Shown here one piece after another: positions 48,394-60,084 of a stretch of 64,000 nucleotides of DNA (its first letter is position 1; each line of letters opens with the position of its first letter). Position numbers and translations under genes: made by a program. The stretch is from positions 10,168,001 through 10,232,000 of the forward strand of contig CP053154.1 in assembly GCA_014607495.2 (NCBI GenBank). The letters run 5' to 3'. The DNA is from Carposina sasakii (Eukaryota > Arthropoda > Insecta > Lepidoptera > Carposinidae). The notes beneath the pieces are model-generated. The model saw nothing but the letters and a program-made list of their open reading frames with translations. It searched no databases and was not told the origin of the DNA.

Positions 48394-48935
48394 TAGATAT
48401 CACAATTTGGTAATGCCGATACATGGCTTATACACACGCAATATATAACTATCCTAGGACTTGAGTTTGCAGCAAACATAAATGAATGATCAAATCAAAT
48501 CAAAATCAAACTCACCAAGATTTATTACTTATAAGATTTTGTTTTCGTTGTACCTAATATTATTAGGTTTATCAAAATACGAAGGCTGGAAGAAGAATTA
48601 AACTTCAATAGGCTATATGTTTATTATGTTATACGTATTGTAGGTAATAAAATAAGTAGCTAAACTAAAAAGTCAGGAAGACCTTCCTAAAACTCCTTGA
48701 ACATTGTAATCTGCAAACGCACTTGACCTAACATCAGACAATTTTTGCGACGACATATGAACGGTATCTGATAAGTTAGAAATTACTTACACAAATACTA
48801 TCTATATTTTTTACAAGACGAGGCTCTTCCTGTTTATTTTGATACCATATTTTGTGGGAATTTACAAAAATATTATTAGAAGGTTTTGTATCAATATTGT
48901 GATGGATATGAGTACCTAGGTTCTGTAGGTCTATA

Positions 48936-49324
48936 CAGGGTGTTTTTTTGTTGCCACCCTTAACGAAGGCTACGTACTCTATACATCAAATAAAGTAATT
49001 TAATGCCAAAAAAAATGCTGGGAAACTATGTAAATTTTTTTATTTTTTTTTATTTCTTGATCGGGTGAAATTTATAGTGTCCAGTGTTATTGCTAGTATT
49101 TTTATAGACTGATATTAATTATTTCTCGTGAAAAAATCTTGCTACGCGCGTCAATGTGCATTTATGCAGAAAAACGCAGTCTATTTACTCAACTTTGGAC
49201 CCTAATATATTGGGAACTAGACACTTCCCACCTGGGAATACCTATGCTTCCATGGAGAAAAATTATCGTGATGATGAGCAGATTCCGTAGTTTTCGGGAA
49301 CGTTGACGACCAAAAATCATCTTG
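48936..49324 (+). mobile_element. 390-bp CAGGGTG-family MITE, copy e
   Basis: It runs from CAGGGTGTTTTTTTGTTGCC to AAAATCATCTTG, with TA flanks. It lies about 430 bp upstream of the start codon of the coiled-coil gene. Confidence 0.85.
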
Positions 49325-49757
49325 TATATGATATATGTGGTGGACGTGGAGTGTATTAGATATAGGTGGGTCTTATAATTTCATATAAACCCATAGTGGC
49401 GGTACCGCAATACGGATACGGCTACGGCCCACAAGATCCAAATTATGTTATTCTGAATTTAAATAACAATCCTCTTTTAATATTACTGTTATTTTCTTCT
49501 TTACTCTGACAGCAAATCATCACAAATATTTTTATAAAAACAAAACAATGTGTCATTGAGATAATTTTCCAAATTCTCAAGTTAACATTTTTTTGTATAA
49601 AAAACCCACAAAAGTACAAAAATACAATACGATGTTGAAAACTAACTTGCAGCCTTCCCAAGGTATTCATATCCTTAGTCTCTATAATACATATAGCAGG
49701 AAAGGCGATATGCAAGACCGTCTCAATCCTAAATCTCATCTGCTGGAACCATAGAAT

Positions 49758-52700
49758 ATGTCTCGTTACTACACAGCTGGATTTGGTACTACTTATTTCT
49801 TAAGATTCTGATCCTCTAACATTTAGCTTCTTTCGGCTCCTTAGGTTCAGCTAACCGTCTGTCTAGTATATCCGTTACGTCCAATTGTCAAAGCCGCCAA
49901 TATACCGGTGAGTCTTCTAACCTTCATAATTATTTTTTTATCAGATTGCTAATCAATTATTCATATAGGTATATTTATATAGCTTGAAGGTAAGAAGTCA
50001 GTAGAGATTTCATTTTTGCCATAAAGCATTGAAGCTTCATTGAATTAGGTACTTATAGGTAATATAGGTAAGTATAATACTTAAGATGTAAGGGAGGAAG
50101 AAAGTATTTTACAAGGATTTATTTCTTTTAGCTCCACAAAATACGAAACGACCAAGTAATACGAACGTTATGGATAAGTCTAAGGAATCCGAAGGTATGA
50201 ATATAAAATAATAAATTAATTATGTACTTAACTCTCTTTAATCTATATTTTTTTTATTTGGTATATTGTTATTACTATCGATCGATTACAGTTACTAAGT
50301 ACGTTAGATACAATATACATAACTACGTTTTTTTTCTTTGGTTATATTCTAATATAAATTTCGAGATTAGCGTTTACTTAATTAATTTTGGATTAGTGTA
50401 GTAAGTAACCGTTCTCCTTTATCAAATTTGATTTTCAGATGAAAAACTTGCCCGAGTACGACTTCCTAGACCACCGATCTGCGTGAAAAGAGCGTATTCT
50501 TCCAGTCCTCAAGGGCTAAGGCCACGGGTATACCTACTGTATTTATTATTAAATCAGCTGTTCCATGGACAGTATCAATGAACTTAGTATTTTGAACCAA
50601 CTAACAAATGATATGGTGTCAAAAGATCTAGATAATTATAACCAAACTCTTCACCAAATATATCAATATTTTACTCCTTGTCTCAATCTGTACTGGCAAT
50701 GAAAATTTGCGGGCCGAATGCTTCCAAAACGAATAAAACATTTTTTTCTTGGAAGCATAACTAAGGTTAAAGCCACTAAAATTATAAGTTAAAGATTTAT
50801 CTTGACGTTTTGGTATGTAAATTGAATGCTGCAATAAGATCTCGGATGCGATTCTTGTTTTGTACAATGATGAGAAAATTTTGTAGATATGCCAACATTT
50901 ATAAAATAAATAGCTAGTACGCTTATATTAAGTTATTTTTCTTGCAGAGTCCAACAACTTTAAGAAAGAACACCCAAAGCGACAGGAGGTGCCACAGTTT
51001 ATCTCCGTTAAATGTAAGTTCTAATATTATTGACTATTTTAATTGTAAAAAACCATATATAATATCTTGACTAAGATAAATTTATAAAAACACTACTCCA
51101 TTAATATAATCCGTTAGGATATGGTTGATCGTTTCATCTTTAAACATTGTGCTGAGGGATTCAGCTTTGTTTGCCGAGATTTGGCTAGTGTATAGCTATC
51201 GGGATGAAAAATAACGTTGCCAATATGTAATTTAGAAAAGAGATGGTAAAATTCGTCATCCGAGTAATTGACTCGGTGGCTCAGTGGTTAGAGCACTGAC
51301 ACGCGGAATGCAGAGGTCGTGGGTTCGATGTGGGTGGGAACCCGGGTGAGGAATTTTTTCCATTTCTTTATTAATAATTTTGTAAAAAACCAGTTGAATA
51401 TACCAGGGAAGTCGGGAAACTCACCATTATGAGGACTTCAGAGGACTATGACTATAGAGGACTACTCTCCAAGAAGACGAAATGGCCTCTCTATAGTTGT
51501 ATTGTATCGATTAACTAAATCGCCGCATACCTATTACCGAATAGTCAACCAGAGTTAGCTCGTTAGGAGATGCATTTATCCTGCCTGTGTGTCATTAATT
51601 GGGATTTCCATTTTCTTTATTAATAATTTTATAATTAATTGGGATGTTGACTATGGTTGAATTTTAATGATATTTTATGCTTTTCAGAATAAATCATCAA
51701 AATCATACCTATCTTTAAAATTACAATTTGATTAAGTGTGGTAAAATGAGGTAGTAATAAGTCTTTAAAGGAAGGTGGGCAAGTCCATTTTTTTACAGTG
51801 AAATTAATTGAAAAAGTTTTGTGGCCATATTTATAAACGCAACATTTAATATAGCTGTCGAACAAAAGTTCTTTAACGCGCATACAAGTTACTGAAAATG
51901 TGGTAGCCGTTTGTATAGAGCGTTTTTTGGCAAGTCTAAAATTGTGATTTTGTAATTGTTAGGTATATCCCGGAAACTTTTACGCTAGCGAAGTTTTTCT
52001 TTCGCAACAAATAAAATAACTGTCAACATCCCTATTACATATAATAAATAACAAGCACGGGCAGACGTCTTATAAGGGCGTTTTCATACTACTAAATTAA
52101 CTTTCGGTTTTATATTTATTAGAACTATGAACCGTCTAGTTTAAAAATTAACCAAAGAAATTGTTTTAGAATCCGTCAAAGAAGTCTTCGATGCCGTTCG
52201 CGCAGCCTATCATGTCTGCGCAAGAGAACTTGCACGGAGAAAGGAATCTTATGATGAATGATTACGAAAAATGTCTTAATCAAAATGAAAAGCTACTCGA
52301 CGAAATCGCCATGCCTCCAAATGATGAAGAGATTGGTAAATTCGGACTTAATATACTTACTTCTTAACCAACAACTTAAATCTTGATATTACATCCAGTT
52401 ACGACTAATTTAAATCTATTTAAAAAATCCAAGACAATTTGAAGTAATTTGCAGAATAAAGCATCAATCTAGTTCATGCTCCATAAATAACGTAATAATT
52501 AAAAATCCTACAAAATGAGATTAGATTAAGTAACATGTTAGTTTTAATACTAAATTATGACTCTCTTACAGAGAAGGAGATTTGTATGCCCCAAATTTTG
52601 GTCACAAAAATGATGAGAAACTTAGCGACCAAGAGAAGAGAGTTTGTCAAGTTGAGGAAGAATGTAATGAATCAACAAGTACGTATCAAAATATTAGGTA

Positions 52701-55700
52701 CTTCTGGCTTATACAAAATAAACAAAGGATATGAATTTATTATTATAAAACCATTTAATAATAGTTAGTTTATTTTCCTACTATAAGTATCAATAACCTA
52801 AATGGTTACATATTACATTGACTAAAACTATTTGTGATGTTATTGCGTTTTGTTTGTAGAATTATATGCTCGAGCAGTTTTCGGCTTTCCGAGACATGGA
52901 GCAGAAAGCGGGCGTGCCTCCCGAAGACTTGGGAGAGGTGAAGGTCTGCTCCGTACAGGGCTGGCCAGCTCATGATTTGCTGATGCTGGTGCGTGACGAC
53001 TGCAAACAAGAGGACGGCTCTGAAATGTCTGGGGTTTTGGGTACGAATGAGAATAAACTTGATGGCTTCTACACAGTAGGTATAATCTGACACAAATAAT
53101 AAAGACAGCTAAATGTAGTGCATTCGAACTTGGGAACTCAAGAAATCTTGTTGAAAAGCAAAACTCTTGCTCATGGAGTTCTACAAACCATATTAAACTG
53201 TCTCTAAATTTTTGTAACCAAATTCAAGCATACGTTTCCAGGTCAGCAAGTGTACCAGCAGCTACAAGGACAGCTGCTAGCACTTCCCGAGGAGATGCAC
53301 TCCATGTATGTGGATCTCCTCGGGCGCCGGCAGGAGATTCTCAACCAGATGCGGACCAAGTACCGCAGCGAGCGCTCTTACGTGTCTCCGAAAATGTCTT
53401 CTAAAGTTAGTAGATAGCTAGTATCTATTTCATTGTTTGAAAAGATGTTTGAAAACTATACAGATAAAGAGTAAGACAAGGTAATAATTTATAAAAGATA
53501 AGGAATTTACCTACAACTACTAGGGAAAGGCACCTAGTAGTGCACGCAGTTAAACCCTTGCTCAATCTGCCTTATAAATTGATAATTTCGCCTATTTTTC
53601 AGAATTTAGAGTGGAAGGTGAAAAATCAAGAATACGATCAAGAGACTGAGCAATTAAATAAAATGGTGACGGCCACAGTCGATAATTTAAGAGCAAAAAT
53701 AAACTATTGTCTGGAAATCGCAAAGTATGTACGCACTTACAATACCTACTACCTATATATAGGTAGTTATCTAGACAACGTTATATTGATTACAAAGTAT
53801 TTTTTAATGCAGAATCCCCTGGATGGATCGTGATGTTTTGATAAAAAAAATGGATAAAATTCAGAAAGACAACATACTACTACAACATAAGTTGGAGGAG
53901 ATAGGGCTTAAGAAGGAGAGAGAAAATGATAAAAAAGAGACAAATTTAAAAGAAACAGCACAGGTTAGAAAGGCTTATACTTATTTTCTCATACAGCTTG
54001 CTTGCATAGTGTGTAGTCTACACTGCGTGACGCGAGGAGTTAGGAATGCTAACTATGATACTGGGACACAACTTCACAACTTATAATAGGTAGGTACTTA
54101 GGTGGAATGATCGGCAACATTACCTATTGAGTTCATTACACTCTTTAGATTGTTTATACCAGAAAAGAGCTAGTTGACTTACCATTTACCTAAAAAAATG
54201 TACTTGCTCATCCTCTTTGGACATGCGTGCCTATAATGACTATTAATGTATTTACTCATACAGTCTGCACCGACTCAAGATGTGTACGAAGAGTTAGGCA
54301 AGGAGCGGGCGGCTCGGGAAGCCCTGAAGGAGGTGGTATCAGCAGCTGAGAGCATGCTGCGGGTGGCACGCGCCCGCATCGCGACCTTAGAGCGGCAGCT
54401 TAAGGAGAGCCGCACTGAGCTGGACAACGTGCGCCGAAAGCACAAGGACTTGGAACAGCTAGTAAGCTTCTTTATCTTTTAAATCTTGCATAATTATATT
54501 TAAGTAGCTTCGAATTACTTGCGATTAGTTGTGGGTGGATTGTATTTGAGGTTAATCCAGATTTTGATAAGATTACTTACCAAAGTAAATAATTACGATA
54601 TACTAGAAATTATCCTACTAATATTATAAACGCGAAAGTTTGTAAGTATGGATGGATGGATGGATGTATGTTACTCTTTGACGTAAAAACGGCTGGAGCG
54701 ATTTTAATAAAATTTGGTATGGAGTTAGCCGACACCTAGGCTAATTTAACATTGACATTTTATTTTTTCTGCAGTCCATGCGGACAAAGTCGCGGGCGTC
54801 CATTAGTAAAAATAAAAACCTATTACCTAGTCTCGGTATAAATTACTAAAAGAATGCACTTTTGAATATGTTTTCAGTATTTCGGTATTACCAAGGGCTA
54901 TGTAAGCGGTAACTTCGCAGGTAAGGACCTAATATAAGTAGATTTTTATGCAGTATCGTCATCGCGAGTCCAGCTACGATGCGCGGTCGAAGAGGTTGAT
55001 CGAAGTGTCTAAAACTGGAGAGATGGCTATCGAGGCTTTGTCTCGACAGCGAGATGCTTTAGAACTAAGGTGAGCATGACCGTAGCATTAGATTCATAAA
55101 TATCTACTGTTATTGTGGTATTTTTTGTGTCTCGTCCATAGTTGGAATCTTTCTTTACTTTTTCTCGTAGCTCTATCTATAGACGTCTAGGTAATGAGGT
55201 TTTTAGTTACAGTGACATATTTTCACAGAGTCAAGGAACTTCGTGACCAAGCAGAAGAAGCTGAAAGGAGCGCGGCTCTACGCCTTGCAGAGCAGCGCTC
55301 CCGAGCCGAGTCGCTGCAGGCGAAGGTAGCAGAGCAGGTGCCACCACTTCTTTTAATTACTCCAATCATTTTACTTGTTACTATGTTGTGGAACCTAATA
55401 TTTATGTTACATAGGAAAAGAGTAAAGTGGTTTCGGACTGCCGCATAGCGGAGATGGAAGGCCGCGTGAAAGAGCTGGAAGATCAGCTGCAGTCGCTAAG
55501 GGAGCGCTCGGTGAGGCTTCGTCGACATGGAACGGAAACGGTGTCTCGAATACGTACCTACAAAAGGTTGGTTGAAAAGATTTGTTTTGGAGGCCATAAA
55601 GGACAGTGACCAACCGTACATCTTTAATTTGCGACATATCATTATTAATAGGGTGATATAGCTACTCGTAACACAGTCTTCTTTAAGCGGACATATCGCT

Positions 55701-57978
55701 CAGGTAAGACTACCAGCAATATATTACCAGCCACATTAATAGCAACTGCTTTGGCTGACAGAGGCTGAGCCGACTGACCGGGAGACGGAGATCTGGAAGG
55801 AGCTGCAGGTGACGAGAGTGGCGCTCTCTCGCGCCGAGGACGAGCTTCGGAACAGCCGTGCTGACAAGGATAGCTTTCTGAACTCATTGTCCAAAATTGC
55901 GGTGAGTTCATGTTATTATTGAGTAGCAATGTGAGCTCGATTTCCTCAGATTAATATGCAAGTTAGTTATCAATATCAAGTTACTATTAAACTAAAAATA
56001 ACTTAAACATATAAACTAATGGTAAGTATTCATAATATGTACCTACGTGAGTACCTAATGGTGGCTTTGTTTGGTACCTGCTGTTCAATGATAATGTCTA
56101 GAATCCTTTATCAATTTAAATAGGTATCAGTAAATTAAGGATTAGGATTTCATTTTCTTACAAAACATAATATTATCTGATAATAATTATCATGGCCAAC
56201 AAATGTAATATTAAAGAGATTACTTGTTATAGGTAGCTACGTAAATAGGTAGGTAGGACCAGGATATAAAATAGGATATTTATTTATTCTAGCAAGGAGA
56301 AGGTGCTGAAAAACAAGACAAAATGGCAGCAGAACTTTTAGAGAGAGAACAGAGGATAGTTAAGCTTCAACACCTTATTGAAGAATTAAGAGAAAATGAG
56401 AGACTAATGTAAATATTCACTATCCATTATTCAATCATTTTAATTGAAAGTACTGAAAGCACAGGTTTTGAATTGTTTTCCAATCATCGTGCTCTTTCAA
56501 CACACAGGACATATCTCTACTAGCGTTCCTTCTAAGAATTTCTATCTAAGAGGCCATGATTGCGTTTGAGTTGGAAATAGTGTAAACATGTATTTATTTT
56601 TCAAATTTTTTTAGGGAGCAGAGTATGACCGACTACGAAAACCAATTAGCTGCCCTCCGATTGGAGGTGAAACGACTACGCAGTTACGACTGCTATGTCA
56701 AAGATATTCCCTACCAAGATTTACATACGGAGGTTCGTTTAGTATATGTACAATACATACATATTGGAATTAACAAATTTAACAAATAGACCTTTTTTAG
56801 GCCTTTTCGAAAATCATTAACAAGACGAATCTTCCGAAGAATTAGCTGACACAGTTAACATTTCTTCGGAATGCGAGCTAGAAAAACGGGAATCTTCGTT
56901 TAATGAATACGATAACATACGATTTCCAGTTGCTAGAGCTGCATATGCAAGTGGAGACGTTGTCCCGCGAGCGCTCGGCGCTGGTGTCTGCGGCGGCATC
57001 CCGCGCCCTCATGCTGGAGCGGCACGAGCGCGCTGCAGACTTATTCGCAAGGATGACGCGCGCGCGCCGTGATCTCGCCGCGCAAATTGAGGGTCGCTTA
57101 GACGCGCCGCCATTAGAAGAAACAATTCACGCAGAGGTACGTGCTGTGAGCTTGCACATCGACTTTTGGATAGAGATAGTCGGTTAATTTCCACTTCGGA
57201 GAGCGCTATCTCTGGCATCATATAAGACTGTCTGTCCATTAAAGCGAAGCGAGCTTGCTATCGGAGGAATATGGTTGATGCTGTCTCTATTATGATCAAG
57301 TTTTAGAGAAAGACAGTATCAACTTTATTCCTCTGCTAGGCTATCTGACGTTTGGAAAAATCGGCACTAATTCGAATAAGATGTTTTAACAAAACACCTT
57401 ATCTTATGAAAGAGCTGCTCATTTTGTTTTCAATCCAGTTAGATATCTTGCCATGGTCAGGAGATTCATACATAAGACAAAGCTAATCTGTAATTGACCC
57501 TGGACTATCTACTATGATCTTTTTATGCTTAACGTGGGTTTCGGACTCTCCCTTATTATCCTGCAGTTCTTGCTAAGCCATTTAGGGAACACAGCCGTGT
57601 ATGTATCTTATGTATCTACGTGTAGATACCTACATATCTATTATGACCAACTCATGTTCTCCTAAAGGATTATCCGAACTGTAGATCAACGATCGACAGA
57701 CCAGTGTCTATAACTTGGTTCCCTAACCCCAGGTGTCGCGCTCCCTATCGTCCGTATGCGCCACGGCAGCGGACACGTGGTCGGCACTGCGCACGGAGCG
57801 CGCGCGCGTGCTGCGCCTGGAGAGCGCGGTGCTGGCGCAGAGCCTGCACTTGGACCGCGAGGCGCGCGCGCGCACGCAGCTGGAGCGCCGGCGCGCCATG
57901 CTGGAGCGCGAGATCATCCGCACGCAGCGCAGCTCGCACAACCTCGACGCCACCGACAAGATTAACAGCCCAAGTTAG
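49758..57978 (+). CDS. Unrecognised coiled-coil protein, 20 coding exons, ~847 residues
   Basis: Exons: 49758-49785, 49845-49907, 50132-50194, 50439-50527, 50948-51013, 52170-52335, 52572-52678, 52860-53040, 53242-53405, 53603-53724, 53813-53963, 54264-54461, 54954-55069, 55229-55337, 55415-55510, 55764-55901, 56293-56408, 56615-56732, 56930-57136, 57733-57978. All phases agree. The start MSRYYTAGFG fits a short first intron (59 nt, branch-like CTCTAAC). Residues 1-120 are basic, Ser/Pro-rich and disordered-looking. From about residue 150 the protein is mostly Glu/Arg/Leu heptads (AREALKEVVSAAESMLRVA, RIATLERQLKESRTELDNV, EGRVKELEDQLQSLRERS). A small less helical block holds VCSVQGWPAHDLLMLVRDDC. 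No catalytic motif is seen. The acceptor of exon 16 is ambiguous (55762 or 55764). A cytoskeletal, centrosomal or sperm-tail role is possible but is only a guess from composition. Confidence 0.8.
51057..51385 (+). mobile_element. tRNA-derived SINE, copy B, in intron 5 of the coiled-coil gene
   Basis: It is highly similar to copy A over its length: ATATAATATCTTGACTAAGA at the start, GGTGGCTCAGTGGTTAGAGC and GGGTTCGAT in the tRNA-like part. The B box region is changed relative to copy A. TTTCTTTATTAATAATTTT follows at the 3' end and recurs at 51610. Confidence 0.75.
54609..54810 (+). repeat. GACGGAGTCG-type dispersed repeat, diverged copy, with (GGAT)n
   Basis: It contains AACGCGAAAGTTTGTAAGTA, a (GGAT)4 tract at about 54650, GGCTGGAGCGATTTTAAT, and ends CAGTCCATGCGGACAAAGTC. 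It lies in the intron after exon 12 of the coiled-coil gene. Confidence 0.7.
57264..57365. mobile_element. Partial copy of the palindromic MITE found at 8641
   Basis: It contains GTTGATGCTGTCTCTATTAT, AGAGAAAGACAGTATCAAC and CTATCTGACGTTTGGAAAAA without the interruption seen at 8760-9645. This defines the empty site there. It lies in the last main intron of the coiled-coil gene. Confidence 0.75.
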
Positions 57979-58400
57979 GTATTTTTATTTCTTTCATTCG
58001 AGAGAATAGGTTCATGATGCTTCACTTATGTAATGAAGCAACTTTGACAATTTGCAACGTTTACTTATATCATGAATTTGTCATTTGCAATGACCAAATT
58101 TTAATTTAACATAACGTCCATATAATCCATAATACTCATTACGTCAAATTTACCTGTAGCTGTAGTTCCGTCGCGTATGGTTAAATTCGCAAACGGTCAA
58201 GTGATTGAAAAACCGTCAAAATTGCATTCGGTAAAAATAGCGATTGGTCCATATCTCGATCTGTCAAAATAGCATTTGGTCCATTTCGCGACTGGTCATA
58301 TTTGCATTAATTTCTCATCGCAAACAATCAAGATCGCAAACGGTCAAATTCGCAAACAGTCAAGATCGCAATCGGTCGAATATTTTACTTCACATATATA

Positions 58401-58588
58401 CAGGGTGTAACAGAAAGGGTATGTTAAGCGAAAAGCTATGTAAATAGCCCACTATAGAGAACCTATTTCCAAAATTTGAGACTCGAAATCACATTTTTAT
58501 TTTTCAAGATTGTATGAAAATTCCTGAGATATTTGAAAATTCTCCATACTACCGGGAAAAATAAACATACCCTTTTTGTTACACTCTG
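58401..58588. mobile_element. TA-target palindromic MITE, copy 3
   Basis: It starts CAGGGTGTAACAGAAAGGGT and ends ACCCTTTTTGTTACACTCTG, with TA flanks. It is inserted inside the fold-back element. Confidence 0.85.
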
Positions 58589-58619
58589 TATAGCTCGTAG
58601 AATGCCTTTCGGTGCGTGA

Positions 58620-58755
58620 GGTCCTATTACCCGAATGTCTACTCTGTTCATTAGGTCTATTTCCCTGAACGTCCATTCGCCGAATGTCTACTTACCTGAT
58701 TGTCCACTTACCCGAACGTCCACTTACCTGATTGTCCACTTACCCGAATGTATTT
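58620..58755 (+). repeat. 16-bp tandem array (GTCCACTTACCYGAWY)
   Basis: About seven units, of which the last four are regular: GTCCACTTACCTGATT alternates with GTCCACTTACCCGAAC. Earlier units are diverged. It may be an internal array of the fold-back element. Confidence 0.8.
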
Positions 58756-59155
58756 TTTCTTTTAGTGCGATTAGGGTGATTTAGGCGCTTTTTCTTAGGC
58801 CCTCCTTTATTTATAGAAAGTACCGTACCACGAAAGGGTACTAGTGAGTATCCGGGATATAGCGCGAAAGAGCCTTAACCTAAATCATCAGCCTTCACTG
58901 CCTTTGGCTTTGCGATGGTAGGTTTTTATGAAAAGATGTATGTAGGTATGTGTCATAAATGGCTTTATAGTTAATTAATAAAAAAATATTGCATTTTCGT
59001 TAAACTAACAAAAAAAAAAGAATATGGTATAGAATAGAATACCTAGGAAAATATATGAAATAATATTTAATACGTTATCTACACGTTTTAGTATTCTATA
59101 CCTTGCCTAGGTATTGTGTACAATACCGGATTATACAGATTGCCGGTAACATATA

Positions 59156-59502
59156 CAGGGTACAACGTTCCCGAAAATTACGGAATCTCCTCATCATCAC
59201 TATCATTTTTCTCTATGGAAACATACTTGGTAAGTGTCTGGTTCCCAAGATATTAGGGTCCAAAGTTGAGTAAATAGACTGCGTTTTTCTGCATAAATTC
59301 ACATAGACGTGCGTAGCAAGATTTTTTCACGAGAAATAATTAATATCTGTCTATAAAAAACTAGCATAAACACTGGACACTAAAAATTTCGCCCGATCAA
59401 GTAATATTTTTTTTATTCAACATAATTTAAATCGTTACTTACTTACTTTATTAGATGTATAGAGTACGTACCCTTCGTTAAGGGTGGCAACGAAAAAACA
59501 CC
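59156..59502 (-). mobile_element. 390-bp CAGGGTG-family MITE, copy f (reverse, terminal deletion)
   Basis: It is in reverse orientation, from CAGGGTACAACGTTCCCG to GGTGGCAACGAAAAAACACC. About 12 bp are missing just inside the left end relative to copy c. Confidence 0.85.
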
Positions 59503-59849
59503 AATATTTATATGTATATTTGTTATCAAAAAAATTATATAAAATTTTAACTAACTTGACGTTTTGCTATTTTGGCGGTTTGCTATGCTATAATGACGAC
59601 TTGCTATATTGACGGATCCCTATTTTAACTGCTATTTTGACTAGTTGCAATTTTTATGAATTTGACCGTTTGCGAATTTGACTATACGCGACGAAAGGGT
59701 CTATACAACATAATAATGTCAAGCTTAGGACTTGGACCAATTGAATAAAAATACGACGTAAAAGATAAGCTTTATTTTTCCAGTTTAAGCCATTGCACGG
59801 AAATCTTTTTCAGGATGCGTACAATATAATGTTATGCTTTTGGTTCCAG

Positions 59850-59958
59850 ATTGATGAAATTAATGAAAGACAGAGCACCAAATAACCAATTGTGGAAAGT
59901 TAATGTTCAGAACAGGCATCTGCGGAGTTTTCTGCAAATACGTGATCTCATACTGTAG
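59850..59958 (+). CDS. Candidate terminal exon of the coiled-coil gene
   Basis: After the acceptor TTTTGGTTCCAG the frame reads LMKLMKDRAPNNQLWKVNVQ, then NRHLRSFLQIRDLIL and TAG, with an AATAAA two bases later. It looks like genuine charged/helical coding sequence. It needs phase-2 entry. The only late donor-like site after exon 20 (AG|GTATTT, after 57978) follows an in-frame TAG and gives phase 2 only in the +1 frame, so the join is unresolved: an unseen exon, an indel, or a separate transcript. Confidence 0.45.
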
Positions 59959-59959
59959 T

Positions 59960-59983
59960 AATAAAATTTTCGTTGTAAATAAA
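59960..59983 (+). promoter_or_regulatory. Two AATAAA poly(A) signals, plus strand
   Basis: AATAAA at 59960-59965 and again at 59978-59983, directly after the TAG of the candidate last exon. This position supports a plus-strand transcript ending here. Confidence 0.6.
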
Positions 59984-60008
59984 TATAAAACATGTGTTAC
60001 AAATATTG

Positions 60009-60014
60009 TTTATT
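60009..60014 (-). promoter_or_regulatory. AATAAA poly(A) signal, minus strand
   Basis: TTTATT on the plus strand reads AATAAA on the minus strand, about 70 bp after the minus-strand stop at 60085. It suits the convergent gene. Confidence 0.55.
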
Positions 60015-60084
60015 TCACTGATCTGATCTGCACCTTACATTACAAACGATACAAAGACGCACATCTCATCATAGATTAGGTAAT

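Larger units (their letters stand above)
58166..59699. mobile_element. ~1.5-kb fold-back element with subterminal short repeats
   Basis: The terminal inverted repeats are CGTCGCGTATGGTTAAATTC at the left and GAATTTGACTATACGCGACG at the right. Inside each end are arrays of degenerate 'GCAAACGGTCAAATTC'-like units (58190-58380) and their complements (59560-59690). Two MITEs are nested inside (58401-58588, 59156-59502), plus a second short-repeat array. It occupies the interval between exon 20 and the candidate terminal exon. Confidence 0.7.

Noticed and set aside
57704..58009. 101-residue Arg/Ala/Ser-rich ORF overlapping exon 20
   Set aside because: It is a shadow frame of the GC-rich exon; the heptad-bearing frame from 57733 is the coding one.
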